In this document: piece by piece, positions 33,644 to 46,200 of the stretch | How positions within the stretch are numbered: the stretch's first letter is position 1 | Layout: each line of letters begins with the position of its first letter | Origin: Limnomonas spitsbergensis | Taxonomy: Eukaryota; Chlorophyta; Chlorophyceae; Chlamydomonadales | Direction of reading: 5' to 3' | NCBI GenBank assembly: GCA_037349105.1 | Contig: JAYJMM010000114.1 | Location: 2,781,501 to 2,845,500, forward strand | DNA: 64,000 nt | Notes under the pieces: model-generated | Databases searched by the model: none | What the model was told of the DNA's origin: nothing | Seen by the model: the letters and a program-made list of their open reading frames with translations, nothing else | Translations under genes and position numbers: made by a program

Positions 33644-35012
33644 CTGTCAAATCAACGATTATTTTGCTGCCTTCTTGCACTGGGTCTGGGTCTCTGGGAT
33701 ATAATCACGAGTCAAATGTGTGTGCTCTGCCTCGTGTGAGGGCTCCTCTTGCCTATCGGAGGCTCTGGAGCATGTTTTGAAGCTCACAATGATATGTGTG
33801 TGAAAAAAGTTGCATGCACAATATCCGGGCCCGACATCTACCACTGTATCCTTGGATACCGTTGAGTCGCCTAGATGGAAATTTTCCTTTGTTACAAGCA
33901 GACTTTGAGCAAAGCAAGGGCAGTAGCACTAATGCTCTAGCACTGAAGATGTTATGGCACACACTGACTTAGTAAGGTGCAAGCGATTCTGATACCAAGG
34001 AAGATAGTGCAGCACCTCATCAAAATCTTAACCAAACTTGAAACACCGAGCAGCGACTCAAGAAATCAACGTTCATAACCAGGGGATCAAGCCCTGTTGA
34101 TAACACACATCATAAATTGATTGTTACACAGAGATTGAAGCGGCCAGGCACGGCAAACTGCAGAGCGATGCCGCAGTCACCCAGTCTAGAGGACATGCCG
34201 TCAGGAGGCTGTTTGAATGCAGAGGTGCTCCCGTTCTAAAATGATGTTGAACCATCTTTAGCTTAACCGCCAACAAAAACTATGTACAAATCTAAATTAA
34301 TCAGCCTCAACCTGGGAGCCTTAGATCCAGGAACGGAAAACAGATCAATTGTCTGCATGCATGTACCCCCACTTGTAATGCCTGCGGGGCATGTACCCCT
34401 GGGAGTGAAATCAAGGGGACTGATAGAAACAGATGGCAGGGTGCAGTCCTATATGATAAGGACGAAGTAATCTCCTGCTTGTGGGGGTTGATGCCTACCC
34501 TGCCTCCCCTGGCCCCCCACGCTCTTCTCGCCGCTCGGGCAGCAGTGCCTGCCAAGAGCCCGCGTGCGGGCAGCAAACCGAGGTCAGGAGGCGCGGAAGG
34601 CATGGCAGCCTGTTCCTGCCACTTGCACAACGCCCCGACGGTCTCACTGCCGTTTTTTCTGCCAAAACCCCATCAACAGCAGCAGGCAGCTTCGGGAGGG
34701 GAGAGCGCTGCCCCTGGATGCGGCTGCTAAGCCCGGCTCCATTGTGGGACACGGCAGCGTGAGCGCTGGGGGCGAGCGGGGATCCAATTGGAAACAGGAA
34801 GTGAGAGCCCAGCCAGCTGACGGCAACGACCGCGGTCCGGGGCGTGCTGGCTGCTCTCAAGGAAGGCCCCCTTCTCCATCTCACTTACAGGATGGCAGGG
34901 CAGGCGCTGGCAGAGGGCCCAGCACCTGCGGCGCCGATGGGAGCGATGGCTGCTCCTAGGCCCTCGGGGGAGCAGCGGCGATGGCCGCATTGCCGTCTGT
35001 TGGAGGCGGCAG

Positions 35013-38000
35013 CTAGGACGTCGCCGGGGGCTGCAGGGCAGGTGGCAGCTCCGTAGGCAGTGCAGCCACTGGCAGGCAGGTGGGGCAAGGAGCAGAGACA
35101 TTGCGCTCAGCCCGGGGGCTGCATCGATCCTCACAATCTTCGCATGCTGACTCCCACGCTCGTGGAGAGCGCTTTTTTCTGCTCGTCGGGGTGGATTCTG
35201 CTGTGATCTTCACAATGACTAGGTTCATGTCCACTGCGTACTCGAGATAGCCGCCGCATTCCTCAATGGCCTTGCGAGCGGCAGCGACACCCATCCCGTT
35301 GCCCTCAAACACCCGGGTTTTTGAAATTCCGAGTCCGTCATGCCGACGTACCTCGCGCAACCACCTGTAGGAGAAGAAGAGCATCAAGACACGGGCGTCG
35401 CCTCAGCTTAATGCCAAGATTCGGTAAACAAAAGGAGAGTGTGACTGCATTTATAAGAAGAGAAGGCGTCAGCAGAAACAACCTACAGAAAGGGACGAAT
35501 TGACAGAATAAATAAGCAGATTCCAGAATGCGGAAAGGGTTGCAGATGCGGGGGCAAGCGTCCTCTAGGGCGGCAACGACGGCAAGCAGCTGCAGTGCCA
35601 GAGCAGCCTCAATCAGCCGGCCTCAGTCGCAGAGTGGCCAGACGCAACAACACCTACCGGCAAGCCCCAGAGCAGCCACCGGTGGCAGCACCGAGGGCCT
35701 TATCTAATGACATTCAAAGGACTGTTTGGGTTGGAAAGCACAAATTTTACGCAAACAATCCATCCAAGGCATGTTTAGAACTAGGGGAAGAGCCCCTGAA
35801 ACCCATTATAGGGTGTCCCCCCACTGGCAGCTGCAGCCTTACTTGGCGAGGGTAGGGTTGCGCGGGAAGCTGCACGTCTGTTCTCCAATATTCTGGGGCA
35901 TGATGCCTGGCAAGAAGTTGCCGGGCACGAGTATCTCCAGCGAGTTCTCCCTCAGCCGTACAGTGATGCGTGTTCCATCCTGTGCATGAACAGGGGGGGG
36001 GGGGGGGGGCAGTGCTTACTATTTCTGTTACCAGGCCACCGTTGATGGGCTGCCTTGCTGACGCAATGTGCACGTTTGGAACCGAACCTGGACCGGCCTT
36101 TATACCTTGACTCCCCAAAGCATCATTAACTGGCCATACACGAGGCCTCTGGCCGGAAGACAACTGAACTGTAGCTGAACTGTATTGGAGCTAAAAGGGG
36201 GGGTGCACATATCATACCAAACACCAAAAGCCTACGCAGCTCACATATTTCACACAGGACCTCTCCTGGAAGCTGGCAAAGCCACCTCGCTGCTCTCACC
36301 TGCAGCAGTGAGCGGTGGGTCACAGCATTGACCAGGAGCTCTCTGAGGGCTGTGGCCGGATACTGGTGCTGATCGGAGCCACCGACGTCCAAGAGCTCGC
36401 CGTTGCCGCTCCTCCTCTCCTCCACGACATACTGACTTTCAGAAAGCATGTCGATGCACTTAACGGCCTCATCGACCTGCAGGGTTTTTGCGATACGGTT
36501 TTGCCAAGGGCAGTGGCATGGCATGTGGAAAGGAACAACCAACCATTCACAGCAGTCCTCCTCTACTCCACCCACAGGGGGTTAATAATAATGGAAAACT
36601 CACGAGTGCCGAGACACAATTATGTTGTTGTTGCTGGTTACCACCTGGTGAGCATGCCTCCCTAGAGTTACAAGAACCTTACCTAAACCCTTAAGCTAAC
36701 CCGATAATCAGCCCTCCCCACGTGGTAAAGCGCTCGTTGCAAAGCGCATCTCCCTTGACTTCCCAACTCAAAAACAATCCGTCTACCCTACCCTCAGACC
36801 CCCGACACCTGGTGAAGGGCGTCTCCCTTGATGTCCCAAAATTTCTGCACCGGCGAAGTGAAGCAGCTCGTAGGCGTCCCAGGGAGGTCCTTATTCGCAA
36901 ACACCTGGAACTGCAAAATACAGCTGGAAAACAGTTACAGCCAGCCAACAGGCAAGGGCAGGCCTCCAGGCAGTGCCATCATTCGCAAACATTTGGAATT
37001 GCTGCTATAGGCCCCAAACTAGTGGCAGTCGGCCAGCAGGAACGGGCCCACAACAACACAAGATGAGCATGACTTGAAACCAGGAACCTGCATCATTGAC
37101 TGACATATCTAGATGCTATTGCAGAGGCGCACTGGTTCTGCTGGGCTCACCAATATGCAGTAGCCTCCACAGTGGTCCAGCTGCTGCCAGTCCATGTTGT
37201 CCTTGCAGAGAAGGAGCAAGCCCGCCACTGTGAGGCTGACCCCCTCGTCAGTGCGGGCCGCCAGCCGGAGCTTGCACAGCGTATCCTCTAGGTGCAGGCC
37301 TGAAGCCATGCAGATGACACAGGGTGAGCACAGAGGGGAAAGCTCTCAAGCGGGGCAGCTCGTGAGGGGCGAAAGCCCAAGAGGAGCTAGAAGATGTCGG
37401 CAGTACCCGTAATTATTGTTTTGATCAGAAGACCTTACCACTAAGGTCTTTGCAGCCTTCCAGGCCAATGCGATCGAGCTTGCTGATGTCGAGGTACTCG
37501 GACAGCGTGGCTCCAAAGACAGGCCGCACATCACCAGCGTGCAGGTGCCCCTTGACGATCTGCCATGCCTGTCTCAAAGAGTCTGCGTGCACACCGTCCA
37601 GCTTGTAACTGCTATCCCCGCTCCGCTGATAGATATGGCGGACCTGGCCCGATCCTGCCATTGTCAGGTCCCGGCCAGGAGGCACGTCCACCACAACGAG
37701 GCGGAAGGATTCGACATTGGGGCTCCACGACACTGCTGCTCTCGCAGAGGCGCCCCATAGGGAGGGAGTGACGTCCACCGCGCTGACGGCGAATTTTGCA
37801 GAGGGGAACGTAGTTGTCGAGACAGCGTTTGTCAGGTAGGAGAGGAAGATTGCTGGGTGCTTCACCCCAACGATCTCTTTCGGCTTGTCCTTGATGCCAC
37901 AGATGAGTACGCCGCCGGACGCATTGTTGGCCATAGCACAAACAGCTTTGCCGATCGCCTTGCTATCCCACTCCACAATCTTCTCCTTGAATCGAACCTG

Positions 38001-38887
38001 AAACATCGACACACACACAGCCATATTGTTTGTGTCTGAGCAAGGATTGTTCGACCATGCCTTGACAGGTGACGGAGTTGGGGCTTTCAGGTGATCAAAC
38101 TCGCCGTTGGGGCCTACAATTTTGCGTCTGCAGGGCCACACAACAGCGTCAGCAACCATATTACAACACGATTGGTCAGTCTGAACTGAAGTTTAGAGAA
38201 ACTGGCCTGGCTGCAAATTGCCATGCAATTTCGACTCGCTACAAACCCTCCCTTCCGATCAGATACCTCTAAGGAGTCGGCTTTCTTTTAGAGACTGACT
38301 CATTGGACCATCGCACCAATTCCGAGCACCAGAAAATAGTCCATAGGGTGGGGCAGGGTTACCGGTTCGGTGTACGGTACGGCGTACGGTACGGGTGCTG
38401 GGGGGCGGTAGGGCACGGTAAGGGGTACGGCCGGTGGGGCAAATATGCTTGGTGGGCTAGAGAGGGGAGCGGGCGTTTGCCTCCATCGGTTGGTCTGACC
38501 TCGTCACTCGTCCGAACTTGGTCATGCGATCATGTACATGGTTATGTCTGTTTGTACAGGGACGGTGATGCCGTATTTCTGTGTCTACCTCTCTTTAGGG
38601 GCGTACTTTTGTGCCGTGAATGGATGTCTGCTTTTTAAAGGAGCCGATCAATTATAGTGTGCAACCACGTACGACCCTCTAAGCAGGATCTCTTCCAGCT
38701 GTGGGGCTTGAAGGCCATTTTAAGAAACTAAACTCACCTCCTTCATGTCCATCTCGGTGCTCTCTCCCATTGCGACGAGCATCTCCACTTCTTGCTCCGT
38801 GACGCATGCTCCTGCGCAGTAGTGGTCCTGCCGCATAAACCGCATCTGCAGGCGCTCAGCAACCTTCCTCAGCGTCCAGAACCCCAT
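35013..38887 (-). CDS. Schlafen AlbA_2 / HATPase_c_4 protein (COG2865-like), copy 2
   Basis: Exons 38887-38738, 37997-37439, 37299-37151, 36910-36809, 36476-36300, 35979-35843, 35364-35013; lengths sum to 1626, an exact 541 codons plus stop. Beyond the breakpoint (38857) the frame stays open to an ATG at 38887 and reads MGFWTLRKVAERLQMRF, a natural-looking helix, so this copy may hold the original 5' end. Differences from copy 1 include Tyr to Cys in exon 1, Pro to Leu in exon 4, and a diverged exon 7: GGYLEYAVDMNLVIVKI, then about 50 extra residues rich in Arg, Glu, Cys and Pro ending PPATS. The likely family role is as for copy 1. This copy appears intact. Confidence 0.8.
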
Positions 38888-39016
38888 GCATCAAATCTCT
38901 TCAATCCCTGTTTGAATTATGGCTTACAAACTGCTGCCGATCCCTCAGTAAACAGGGTCAGGCAAAGTTTGCAGGCAGACCACAGAAGACTCCTCTGCCT
39001 GACTGAAGGGCAGACG

Positions 39017-39805
39017 GTATCATAGCTGGGCAGATCCCTCCAAATCGTCACCCACACACCCTTGTACAGCATGCGCATGTAAGGGATAAGGGTTAGGTAT
39101 CATAGCTGGGCAGATCCCTCCAAATCGTCACCCACACACCCTTGTACAGCCTGCACATGTAAGGGATAAGGGTTAGGTATCATAGCTGGGCAGATCCCTC
39201 CAAATCGTCACCCACACACCCTTGTACAGCATACACATGTAAGGGATAAGGGTTAGGTATCATAGCTGGGCAGATCCCTCCAAATCGTCACCCACACACC
39301 CTTGTACAGCTTGCGCAGGTAAGGGAAAAGGGTTAGGTATCATAGCTGGGCAGATCCCTCCAAATCGTCACCCACACACCCTTGTACAGCCTGCACATGT
39401 AAGGGATAAGGGTTAGGTATCATAGCTGGGCAGATCCCTCCAAATCGTCACCCACACACCCTTGTACAGCCTGCACAGGTAAGGGATAAGGGTTATGTAT
39501 CATAGCTGGGCAGATCCCTCCAAATCGTCACCCACACACCCTTGTACAGCCTGCACAGGTAAGGGATAAGGGTTGGGTATCAAAGCTGGGCAGATCCCTC
39601 CAAATCGTCACCCACACACCCTTGTACAGCCTGCACAGGTAAGGGATAAGGGTTGGGTATCAAAGCTGGGCAGGGCCCTCAAAATCGTCACCCACACACC
39701 CTTGTACAGCCTGCACAGGTAAGGGATAAGGGTTGGGTATCAAAGCTGGGCAGGGCCCTCAAAATCGTCACCCACACACCCTTGTGCAGCAAGTACAGGC
39801 AAGGG
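39017..39805. repeat. 80-bp satellite, ~9.8 units
   Basis: Units start at 39017 and recur every 80 bp (GTATCATAGCTGGGCAG...). Each contains CTGCACAGGTAAGGGATAAG or a close variant, which includes an excellent plus-strand donor string (CAG|GTAAGG). It begins 160 bp after the end of duplicated segment 2 and runs into the exons of the next plus-strand gene. Confidence 0.97.
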
Positions 39806-39871
39806 ACAGCTGTGTATGTCACCATCGAAGATACTGTTCCTTCAAGTTGGACAGGCATGCTGTTCTTCTAG

Positions 39872-40154
39872 GTGCAGCCATGGTCAACTGCCACTTCGGT
39901 TGGCTTGGAATTGATGAGGCCCCCCATCCCTGCCTCCCTCGACAAAGTACTTCAAATGCGAAAGGTAAGTTTTAGTTTCCTGACTGCTTGACTGCTTGAC
40001 ACCTTCAAAGTCATCCTTTGAAAACCTGCACTTTGTTTCTGCCTTATTAACTTCTTCACACATATTTTTCTTGTAGGGTGACACGGTGGCTTGGTTTGCT
40101 AACGGGCTGTTTTACAATGACAGGGATGGCCAGATCCTTACGAAGGCCGTTTGA
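39872..40154 (+). CDS. Unknown protein, last two exons
   Basis: Exon 39872-39964 (acceptor GTTCTTCTAG, donor AAAG|GTAAGT; 31 codons) joins exon 40077-40154 (acceptor TTCTTGTAG) in phase 0, giving VQPWSTATSVGLELMRPPIP, then ASLDKVLQMRK joined to GDTVAWFANGLFYNDRDGQI, ending LTKAV and TGA. Both introns have canonical borders. A TGTAA word sits 8 bases after the stop. The family is not recognised. Earlier exons should lie to the left, where the 80-bp satellite begins; the gene may therefore be broken or may carry the array in an intron. Confidence 0.55.
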
Positions 40155-40161
40155 AAAACAA

Positions 40162-40166
40162 TGTAA
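40162..40166 (+). terminator. TGTAA polyadenylation signal
   Basis: Green-algal consensus poly(A) signal just after the TGA at 40152-40154. Caveat: the same bases read CAAT|GTAAGA and could instead be a splice donor. Confidence 0.4.
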
Positions 40167-40914
40167 GATTTCATGTGTTGGCCTGTCTTGCCTCAAGTAA
40201 TTATAGTTTGCCACAAGTAATTTTAGAGTAATGCTGCCTTTTTTTGCCGCTATTGCCTTACGAGCCATTCCTGTAATTATGTGGTTTAACATCATTGTTT
40301 CCCTTTCTTCCTTACTGTTATTAGGGGCTCGCAGTCCATACGGCAGCTCGGCCTGCGATGGTGCTCTTATGGAAGAAAACCAAGATGGCACATGGCTAGG
40401 TTTGTGAGCAAGCTGTATATGTAGCTACAACTGGTATTGGAATTTAAGATTTGAGAGATTTAAGTGCCTACAAATGCAGTACGGTGTGGACGTATGTCAG
40501 AAATCTGTGAATATGGAGCCGCTGATTTCCATTATTACACTTGCTCATGCTTTATCTCGTTACATTAATTGTTTGCTGAATTTTTGTCCTATTGCTTGGA
40601 TGTAATCAAGCGTGGATGTTCACAATGCGATGAGCGTATTCCCCACATGGCGTGCAAGTCGGAAAATTCTGGCTTATACAACAACACGTCAAGTGGAATT
40701 CCAGAATCACAGATTTACACCATCGGAATAGAGCTCTCACAGGTTTGAATCGCAGTAATTTGAATTCAAAATGACAGCTAGGTCACGGAATGCCAGGCTG
40801 GCCAAATCAGAAATAAAAATAGGCTAAATATCAAGCTTGCTATCAAGGTGACGCACGTTGATAAACAACCTACTGACAACATACTTATCAAGTCAGTTAT
40901 CAATCACAAGCGTC
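40167..40914. other. AT-richer flank, no gene supported
   Basis: An acceptor-like CTGTTATTAG at ~40322 precedes a short plus-strand open stretch, but it cannot be joined in frame to the gene on the left. The last 80 bases contain several TTATCA/TTGATAA words that recur on the far side of the inserted element. Confidence 0.4.
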
Positions 40915-41157
40915 CTGTCGCACCATAAAGCAGTAACTGCAATACCATGGTAAATACCGTGAACTCCGGTCAGGACGCCTTAGAGAGGCGTCCTCTACTC
41001 ACAAACACGGTACATCACCGTACACACAGGCTCCTTGTACTTCAGACAAGAGCTGTTAACTGGCTACTGTAAGGTTCAGCCCTAGCAGGAAGTCTCTCTG
41101 CCTAGGGGTAAGTCTGGGTGTCCCTGTCTCGTGGGTACCGCCCCTACTACTTCACTC
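40915..41157 (-). repeat. Split direct repeat B2
   Basis: 243 bp, matching 41803-42045 with a single noticed mismatch (CATGG versus TATGG). Contains a perfect 8-bp-stem hairpin at 40972-40994 (AGGACGCC, 7-base loop, GGCGTCCT), also present in B1. Confidence 0.85.
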
Positions 41158-41802
41158 ACGAGAGGTTTGCTTCAGGTCCGTGGAGGACTTCTTCCCCACA
41201 TAGTGGCGGACGCCTACGGGCGGACTCAGTGACTACACACTGGCCGCGGATGCGCAGCGCGTTAAGCTGTGGCTGGAACTTCTAGATGACAGACACGGAG
41301 CTGGTCACTTGTAAAGCTTAACTGCTGGCCCTTCAGATAGCTGATCTGTCGGGTCGCTGAGTCACTCACCGCGTGAAGCGGGGGATGTCGTAGCCGTAGA
41401 CTGCGGGCGGTGTCCCAGGTCGGGCTGGGCATCTAGCAGAGGATGACTAGGTTGCTATGTCGGCTCTGAGGCTGAAACTGGCTTGATCGTCTTCGTGCCT
41501 TCGTGGTACTGGCGTTATTGGTATTCACAGGGTATATCTTGGGATGATAGCCGTTGCTGATTACAATTAGAGGCCTGTCCACTTAAAAGGAACGAAGTAA
41601 GTGTCAAGCGTGCAAGCCGGGATTCAAAGGTCCCGGCAAGCCCTATTTACTGAGTACGGGAAATCTGCTACACTTCACACTTAAGCGGGATTCTGGGTCT
41701 CAGTTCAAATCCGGAGACTCCGCAGATAAGCTGCGGAGGCTCCGCGGCCGCTAACTGCGGTCTAAACGGTTCTGTCACGTATACGGTAATATACTGTGAC
41801 AG
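41158..41802 (-). repeat. Split direct repeat A2
   Basis: 645 bp, matching 49239-49883 apart from about two substitutions. Contains a CTCCGCAG/CTGCGGAG stem-loop near its right end and the 22-base segment 41577-41598 that is complementary to the internal border at 49217-49238. Confidence 0.85.
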
Positions 41803-42045
41803 CTGTCGCACCATAAAGCAGTAACTGCAATACTATGGTAAATACCGTGAACTCCGGTCAGGACGCCTTAGAGAGGCGTCCTCTACTCACAAACACGGTA
41901 CATCACCGTACACACAGGCTCCTTGTACTTCAGACAAGAGCTGTTAACTGGCTACTGTAAGGTTCAGCCCTAGCAGGAAGTCTCTCTGCCTAGGGGTAAG
42001 TCTGGGTGTCCCTGTCTCGTGGGTACCGCCCCTACTACTTCACTC
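41803..42045 (-). repeat. Split direct repeat B1
   Basis: 243 bp copy of B2, directly continuous with A2. On its right the internal region begins with a C-rich stretch that reads as a purine tract on the minus strand (GAGGAGCGGGGGGG). Confidence 0.85.
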
Positions 42046-43259
42046 GCCCCCCCGCTCCTCAGCGTTAAGCCGATCGGGCATGCGCTGGGAGCCGGAAAAA
42101 GGGGTCGGTACTGTAAGAAAGAAACTTCTGGCAATATGTACACCTCAGAAGATCAAAATATCAAAGCAAATCTGCCTGGTTCAGGCCGTCCTCCGCATCT
42201 GCCTGGTTCAGGCTATTTTCAAAGCAAAATCTGTACGCCCAGAACTTGTCAGTTCCCTAACACTGAAGCCTCCTAAACATCTGACTGCAATCCAGCCAGT
42301 TGGTAAAAAATTCCCTGAAGAAAATCCACTGCAGGAAATGTGCTGCAGGACATCCACAAAAGGAAATTCACCAAAGAAAAAATTCACTGAAACCCGTGGC
42401 GGACCCTAGGTCCACCCACGATTCTGCACACTTGACAAAGGCCTCTGGGACCCTGATCTCTCTCCTGCCTGATCGGGGCACACAGAATCCGGTACCGTCA
42501 CCAGTGTCATGCTTGGTTGCAGGCAATAAAGGGTCAGAACCCATCAGAAACCCTCAGCAACCCTCAGAAACCATCAGAAACCATCAGAAGTCATCAGAAA
42601 TCAGAATCTTTAAACTTCCGGAAAATATGTACGTAGAAGCTCAAATCGTCTTAGCAAATCTGCCTGGTTCAGGCCTTCTTCAATCAGAACTCAAAAAAAT
42701 CCACCGAGTCTCAGCTGATGCGCAATGCGCAGAATCCTACAAATCCAGGCTGTTCAGCCCACTACTGGCTAGCAAACAGAGAAATTTTCGAAGTTATCAG
42801 GTTAAGCTAAGAACAACCGCTGCTCTCGCCCCACTGCGCCATAGCCGCCTGGTCTTCAATGGCCACAGGAAATGTGCGCCGTAGCAGCGTGATCCGCCCC
42901 CTGCTGTGTTATCATCGCCCGAGTTGACTAATTCTCCTCGCTCATCATCTTCATAACATATGTACTACCGTAGCCTTGCTGCTACGGTGGTTGAGAAACA
43001 AATTTTCACTATGTTGCTGCGATAGCTTTAACTCCAATCCTGCATCTTCCGTCTTCGGTCCGCTGGCTGCCGGCCCACTGCCTGCCGGGTACTAGGACAA
43101 GCCGCGCTGCGTCTGCATTTTCTGCTCTGTAGGCGCCTGCCCGCTCCTTGCCAGTTACGGCGTGGGTAACGTCACGTGCTCAGCGGCCTTGTCGCTCTGG
43201 GCTCGGCCTCAGGTCTCGGTAAGCTCCGCAAGGGCTGACTCCTCCTCTTTGTTGGAAGC
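42046..43259. other. Internal 3' non-coding part of the element
   Basis: Lies after the Gag stop in element orientation. It holds four copies of CTGCCTGGTTCAGG and a short run of CATCAGAAAC units (42541-42605). Plus-strand frames here (for example 42300-42884) run against the element and have no domain. Confidence 0.6.
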
Positions 43260-46200
43260 CTAGCGCCACCTTGGCCCATCTATGGACCGCTCGCTGGGTG
43301 ACATTGGCTTCTCTTCATCCAAGGAATATCTTTCTCCAAAAAGTCTCTCCCTCCAAGAAGCCTCTCGCGCCTCCTCCTCCTCATCCGCCTCTTCCTCCTC
43401 CTCCATCTCATTCTCCTCTTCTGCCTCTTCCATCTCATTCTCCTCTTCTGCCGTAGGCCTGTGATCTGTGACCATCAGGTCCCCCATTTCCAGGGCGAAC
43501 TTCTCCCACAGCACCACCTGCTGCGTCAGCACAGTGATCTGCTCCTCATCGGTCATGCACAAGTACCCTGGCACAGTGATCATGAACTTGCTCAGCTTGA
43601 CCCTGGTGGCCACTGGCAGCCCCTCATAGAACATGTGCGAGACCGAGTGCCTTCTGCCAAAGTAGTCCACTGCATCCCTGGAGATATGCAGCAACTCTGC
43701 TGTGGACAGGACTCTGTGCGCAAACGCCTCCACTGTCTCCTCTGGCTTGACCTCTGGATCCAAGGTGGTCGTGACTCCCAGCTTGAGGTTGGTGATCGCG
43801 GATCTCTCATCCGAGGTCGGCTTCCCCACCTCCTCCTTTACCACCCTGATCCACAGGGTAAGCAGGGAAACCTCACAGAACTGCTCCTCTGCTGGAGCGG
43901 CCCACTGCCCCCTGATCCTTTCCACCTCCTTGGTGGCCCTGTCCCCTGCATGGGGCGCTGCCCTGATGGCCACCATCAACGGCCCCACACTGGCAGGCTT
44001 GTTGTTCCACAACCTGGCCAGGGATCGCACGAGCATGGCCATGGCCGAGGGTGACTGGCAGGATCCAACAATTTCCCCTGCCACCACGGCCAGCGCCGGT
44101 GGTTCATCCGACAGCGCCAGTCTGTTGTGTGATCCCCAATAGCCACACGCTTGGCAATATTTCTTGGCTGCAACCGCGCCCGGGTGTGACATATCCAACA
44201 CCGGCACGTTGCCTTGGATAGCTGGGATTTTGGTATATTTGGCCACCCCTGCCAGCTGCAGGACCATCTGCTGCAGCAGCTGCATGTTCATCCTTGCCTG
44301 CTCCCTATCGAGCCTCTTCATTTCCTGGTCGCTGGACTCCCGCCTGGCCCTTGGCCCGCGCCTGTCCGCTCCACTTGACCCCGACTCGTCTAAACTGGAA
44401 TCTGATCCAGATCCGCTACTGTCGCCCCCTGATGGGCTGCGACTGCGCTGGTACTGGCTGTTTCTGCGGCCAGCCCCATCCTGGGCTTGTCCGCCCCCGG
44501 ACGACTGTCTGCCGGCCCCGCTCGCGGAGCCTCTGCCCCTCTCGGGTGGCGGCTGATCAGCCTCTTCTCTGCTTTTTCTCTCCTCTGGGCCAGACTCCCG
44601 AGGCTGTGATCCTCTGCCGGATTCTGCCTGCCCCCTGTGCGGCTTCTGGCTTGGCCCGCCTGGCTGTGTCCTCCTGCCGTATTCTGCCGGCCCCCTGGGT
44701 GGCTCCTGGCTCTGCCAGTTTGGCTGTTTCTTTCCGTCTGCCTGCCCCCTGGGTGGCTCCTGGCTCTGCCAGCTTGACTGTTCCTTGCCGTATGCCTGCC
44801 CCCTGGGCGGCTCCTGGCTTTGCTGCCTTGGCTGTTCCCAGCTGTCTGCCTGCCCCCTGGGCGGCTCCTGGCCTTGCCGCTTTGGCTGTTCCCAGCTGTC
44901 TGCCTGCCCCCTGGGCGGCTCCTGGCTTTGCCGATTTGGCTGTTCCCTGCTGTCTGCCTGCTCTCTAGGCATCTCCTGGCTTTGCCAGTACTGCTGTTCT
45001 TCACCGCTTGCTTGCCTCCTGGGCTGCCCTTGGTTCTGCCTTCCTGGCTGCGTCCCTCCTGTGTAATTCCTGGCGTAGGAATCAGATTGCGTTTTCCCTC
45101 TGGTTTCCTGCCTTCTTGGTCCACTGCTGCGCACACTGCCTGCAGGCTCGTCCTGTTGTGTTCCTCTTGCTGCGCCCTCTTGCCTTTTCCTCAGGGACTC
45201 CTTGATGTAATCCACCTGGGTTTCCTGGCATGTGTTCTCTTTGTCCTCGATTATGCGCAGGAGTGCATAAGACTCTTGCCTGTTTGCTCTGCGCGTTGCT
45301 ACGCCTTGCTCAGCCATCCTGGCCAGCGATCGGCTAGTCAACTCCGCCCTTTCGCTGGCGGCTGGGCTACTGGCCCTGGGCTCTTCCCTGCCCCTTGGCC
45401 GCCCCCTGAGGCTTGGCTCGCTGCTGACCTCAAAAACCTCAGATCTGAGGGTTGGCGCGGTTCTTGCTTGCTGCTGCCACCTTTGGACTTCCCTGAGCTC
45501 CTTAGGCCGCTGCCCCGCTGTTTCAAATCCTTCCCATACCTGGTCCTCCTCATCTTCTGGCTCGGATCCCGGTTCCACCTGATTTCCTGTTACCTCATTG
45601 CACCACTCATCTGCGAAGGCCTTAACAGCCAGGGCTGCTTCGCGTCCAGCCCTTCCCTTGGATACCTGTCCAAGGGCGCTTAACAGCGTCGCCCTGTCCT
45701 GCCCTGTGTGGGGGATACCCAGCATGGCCTTTGTTGCCCATCCCCTCAGATGATGGGCCTTGAACTCCTCAATGGTTGTGACCTGGTCCTGGAAATGCAA
45801 GAACGTCCTGGAGCAAACTTGCTTCCACATGTCTGTTGCCCACTGCAAAATTCCTGCCCAACCGATGGGTCCTTCTGACTCCTCATTGCCGCACACTACT
45901 CCCCCAGTCCCGGAGCGCTCTGGCTCTCTAGGTCTGGTATCCTGCGCCTGTGCTGTACCTTGATAAAATCCGCGCAGGATTTCCTTGTGGCTGCCGCCTG
46001 CTCGCATCTGGCTGCTAGATCCCTCCTTGGGTGTCTGCACAGGTCTGCCCACACTGGGCGTAAACTTGGACAGCGGCGTCCCGTAAACTGTGGATCCCGC
46101 CCCTCTTTGAACCGGCACCCTGCGTGGTCGCATTGGCTGCCTTGGGCGCAGCCCTGTCACTGGCTGCCGCCCCTTCTCTTCTTGTATCGGATCAGGCAGC

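Larger units (their letters stand above)
20701..38857. repeat. Direct segmental duplication, copy 2
   Basis: Second copy of 1-17527, in the same orientation. It is about 0.6 kb longer, mainly through extra 37-bp minisatellite units (about +562 bp), three extra CAG codons, and a rearranged patch near 35.1 kb. Its right edge is sharp: after 38857 the sequence is unrelated to what follows 17527. The junction at 20700/20701 directly follows a dispersed repeat (20548-20690) that is itself related to 1041-1170 inside the duplicated unit. Confidence 0.97.

Noticed and set aside
40056..40391. 111-codon minus-strand ORF
   Set aside because: Antisense to a plus-strand exon with canonical splice sites; no recognisable domain.
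40915..41802. Solo LTR next to a full LTR retrotransposon
   Set aside because: The long element lacks a complete 888-bp unit at either end; the A1-ORF-B1-A2-B2 order and the junction match fit split direct repeats better. Kept as the stated alternative because TG/CA ends with GTCC flanks can be drawn.
42300..42884. 194-codon plus-strand ORF inside the element
   Set aside because: Runs against the element, contains short tandem words, and has no domain; likely chance.
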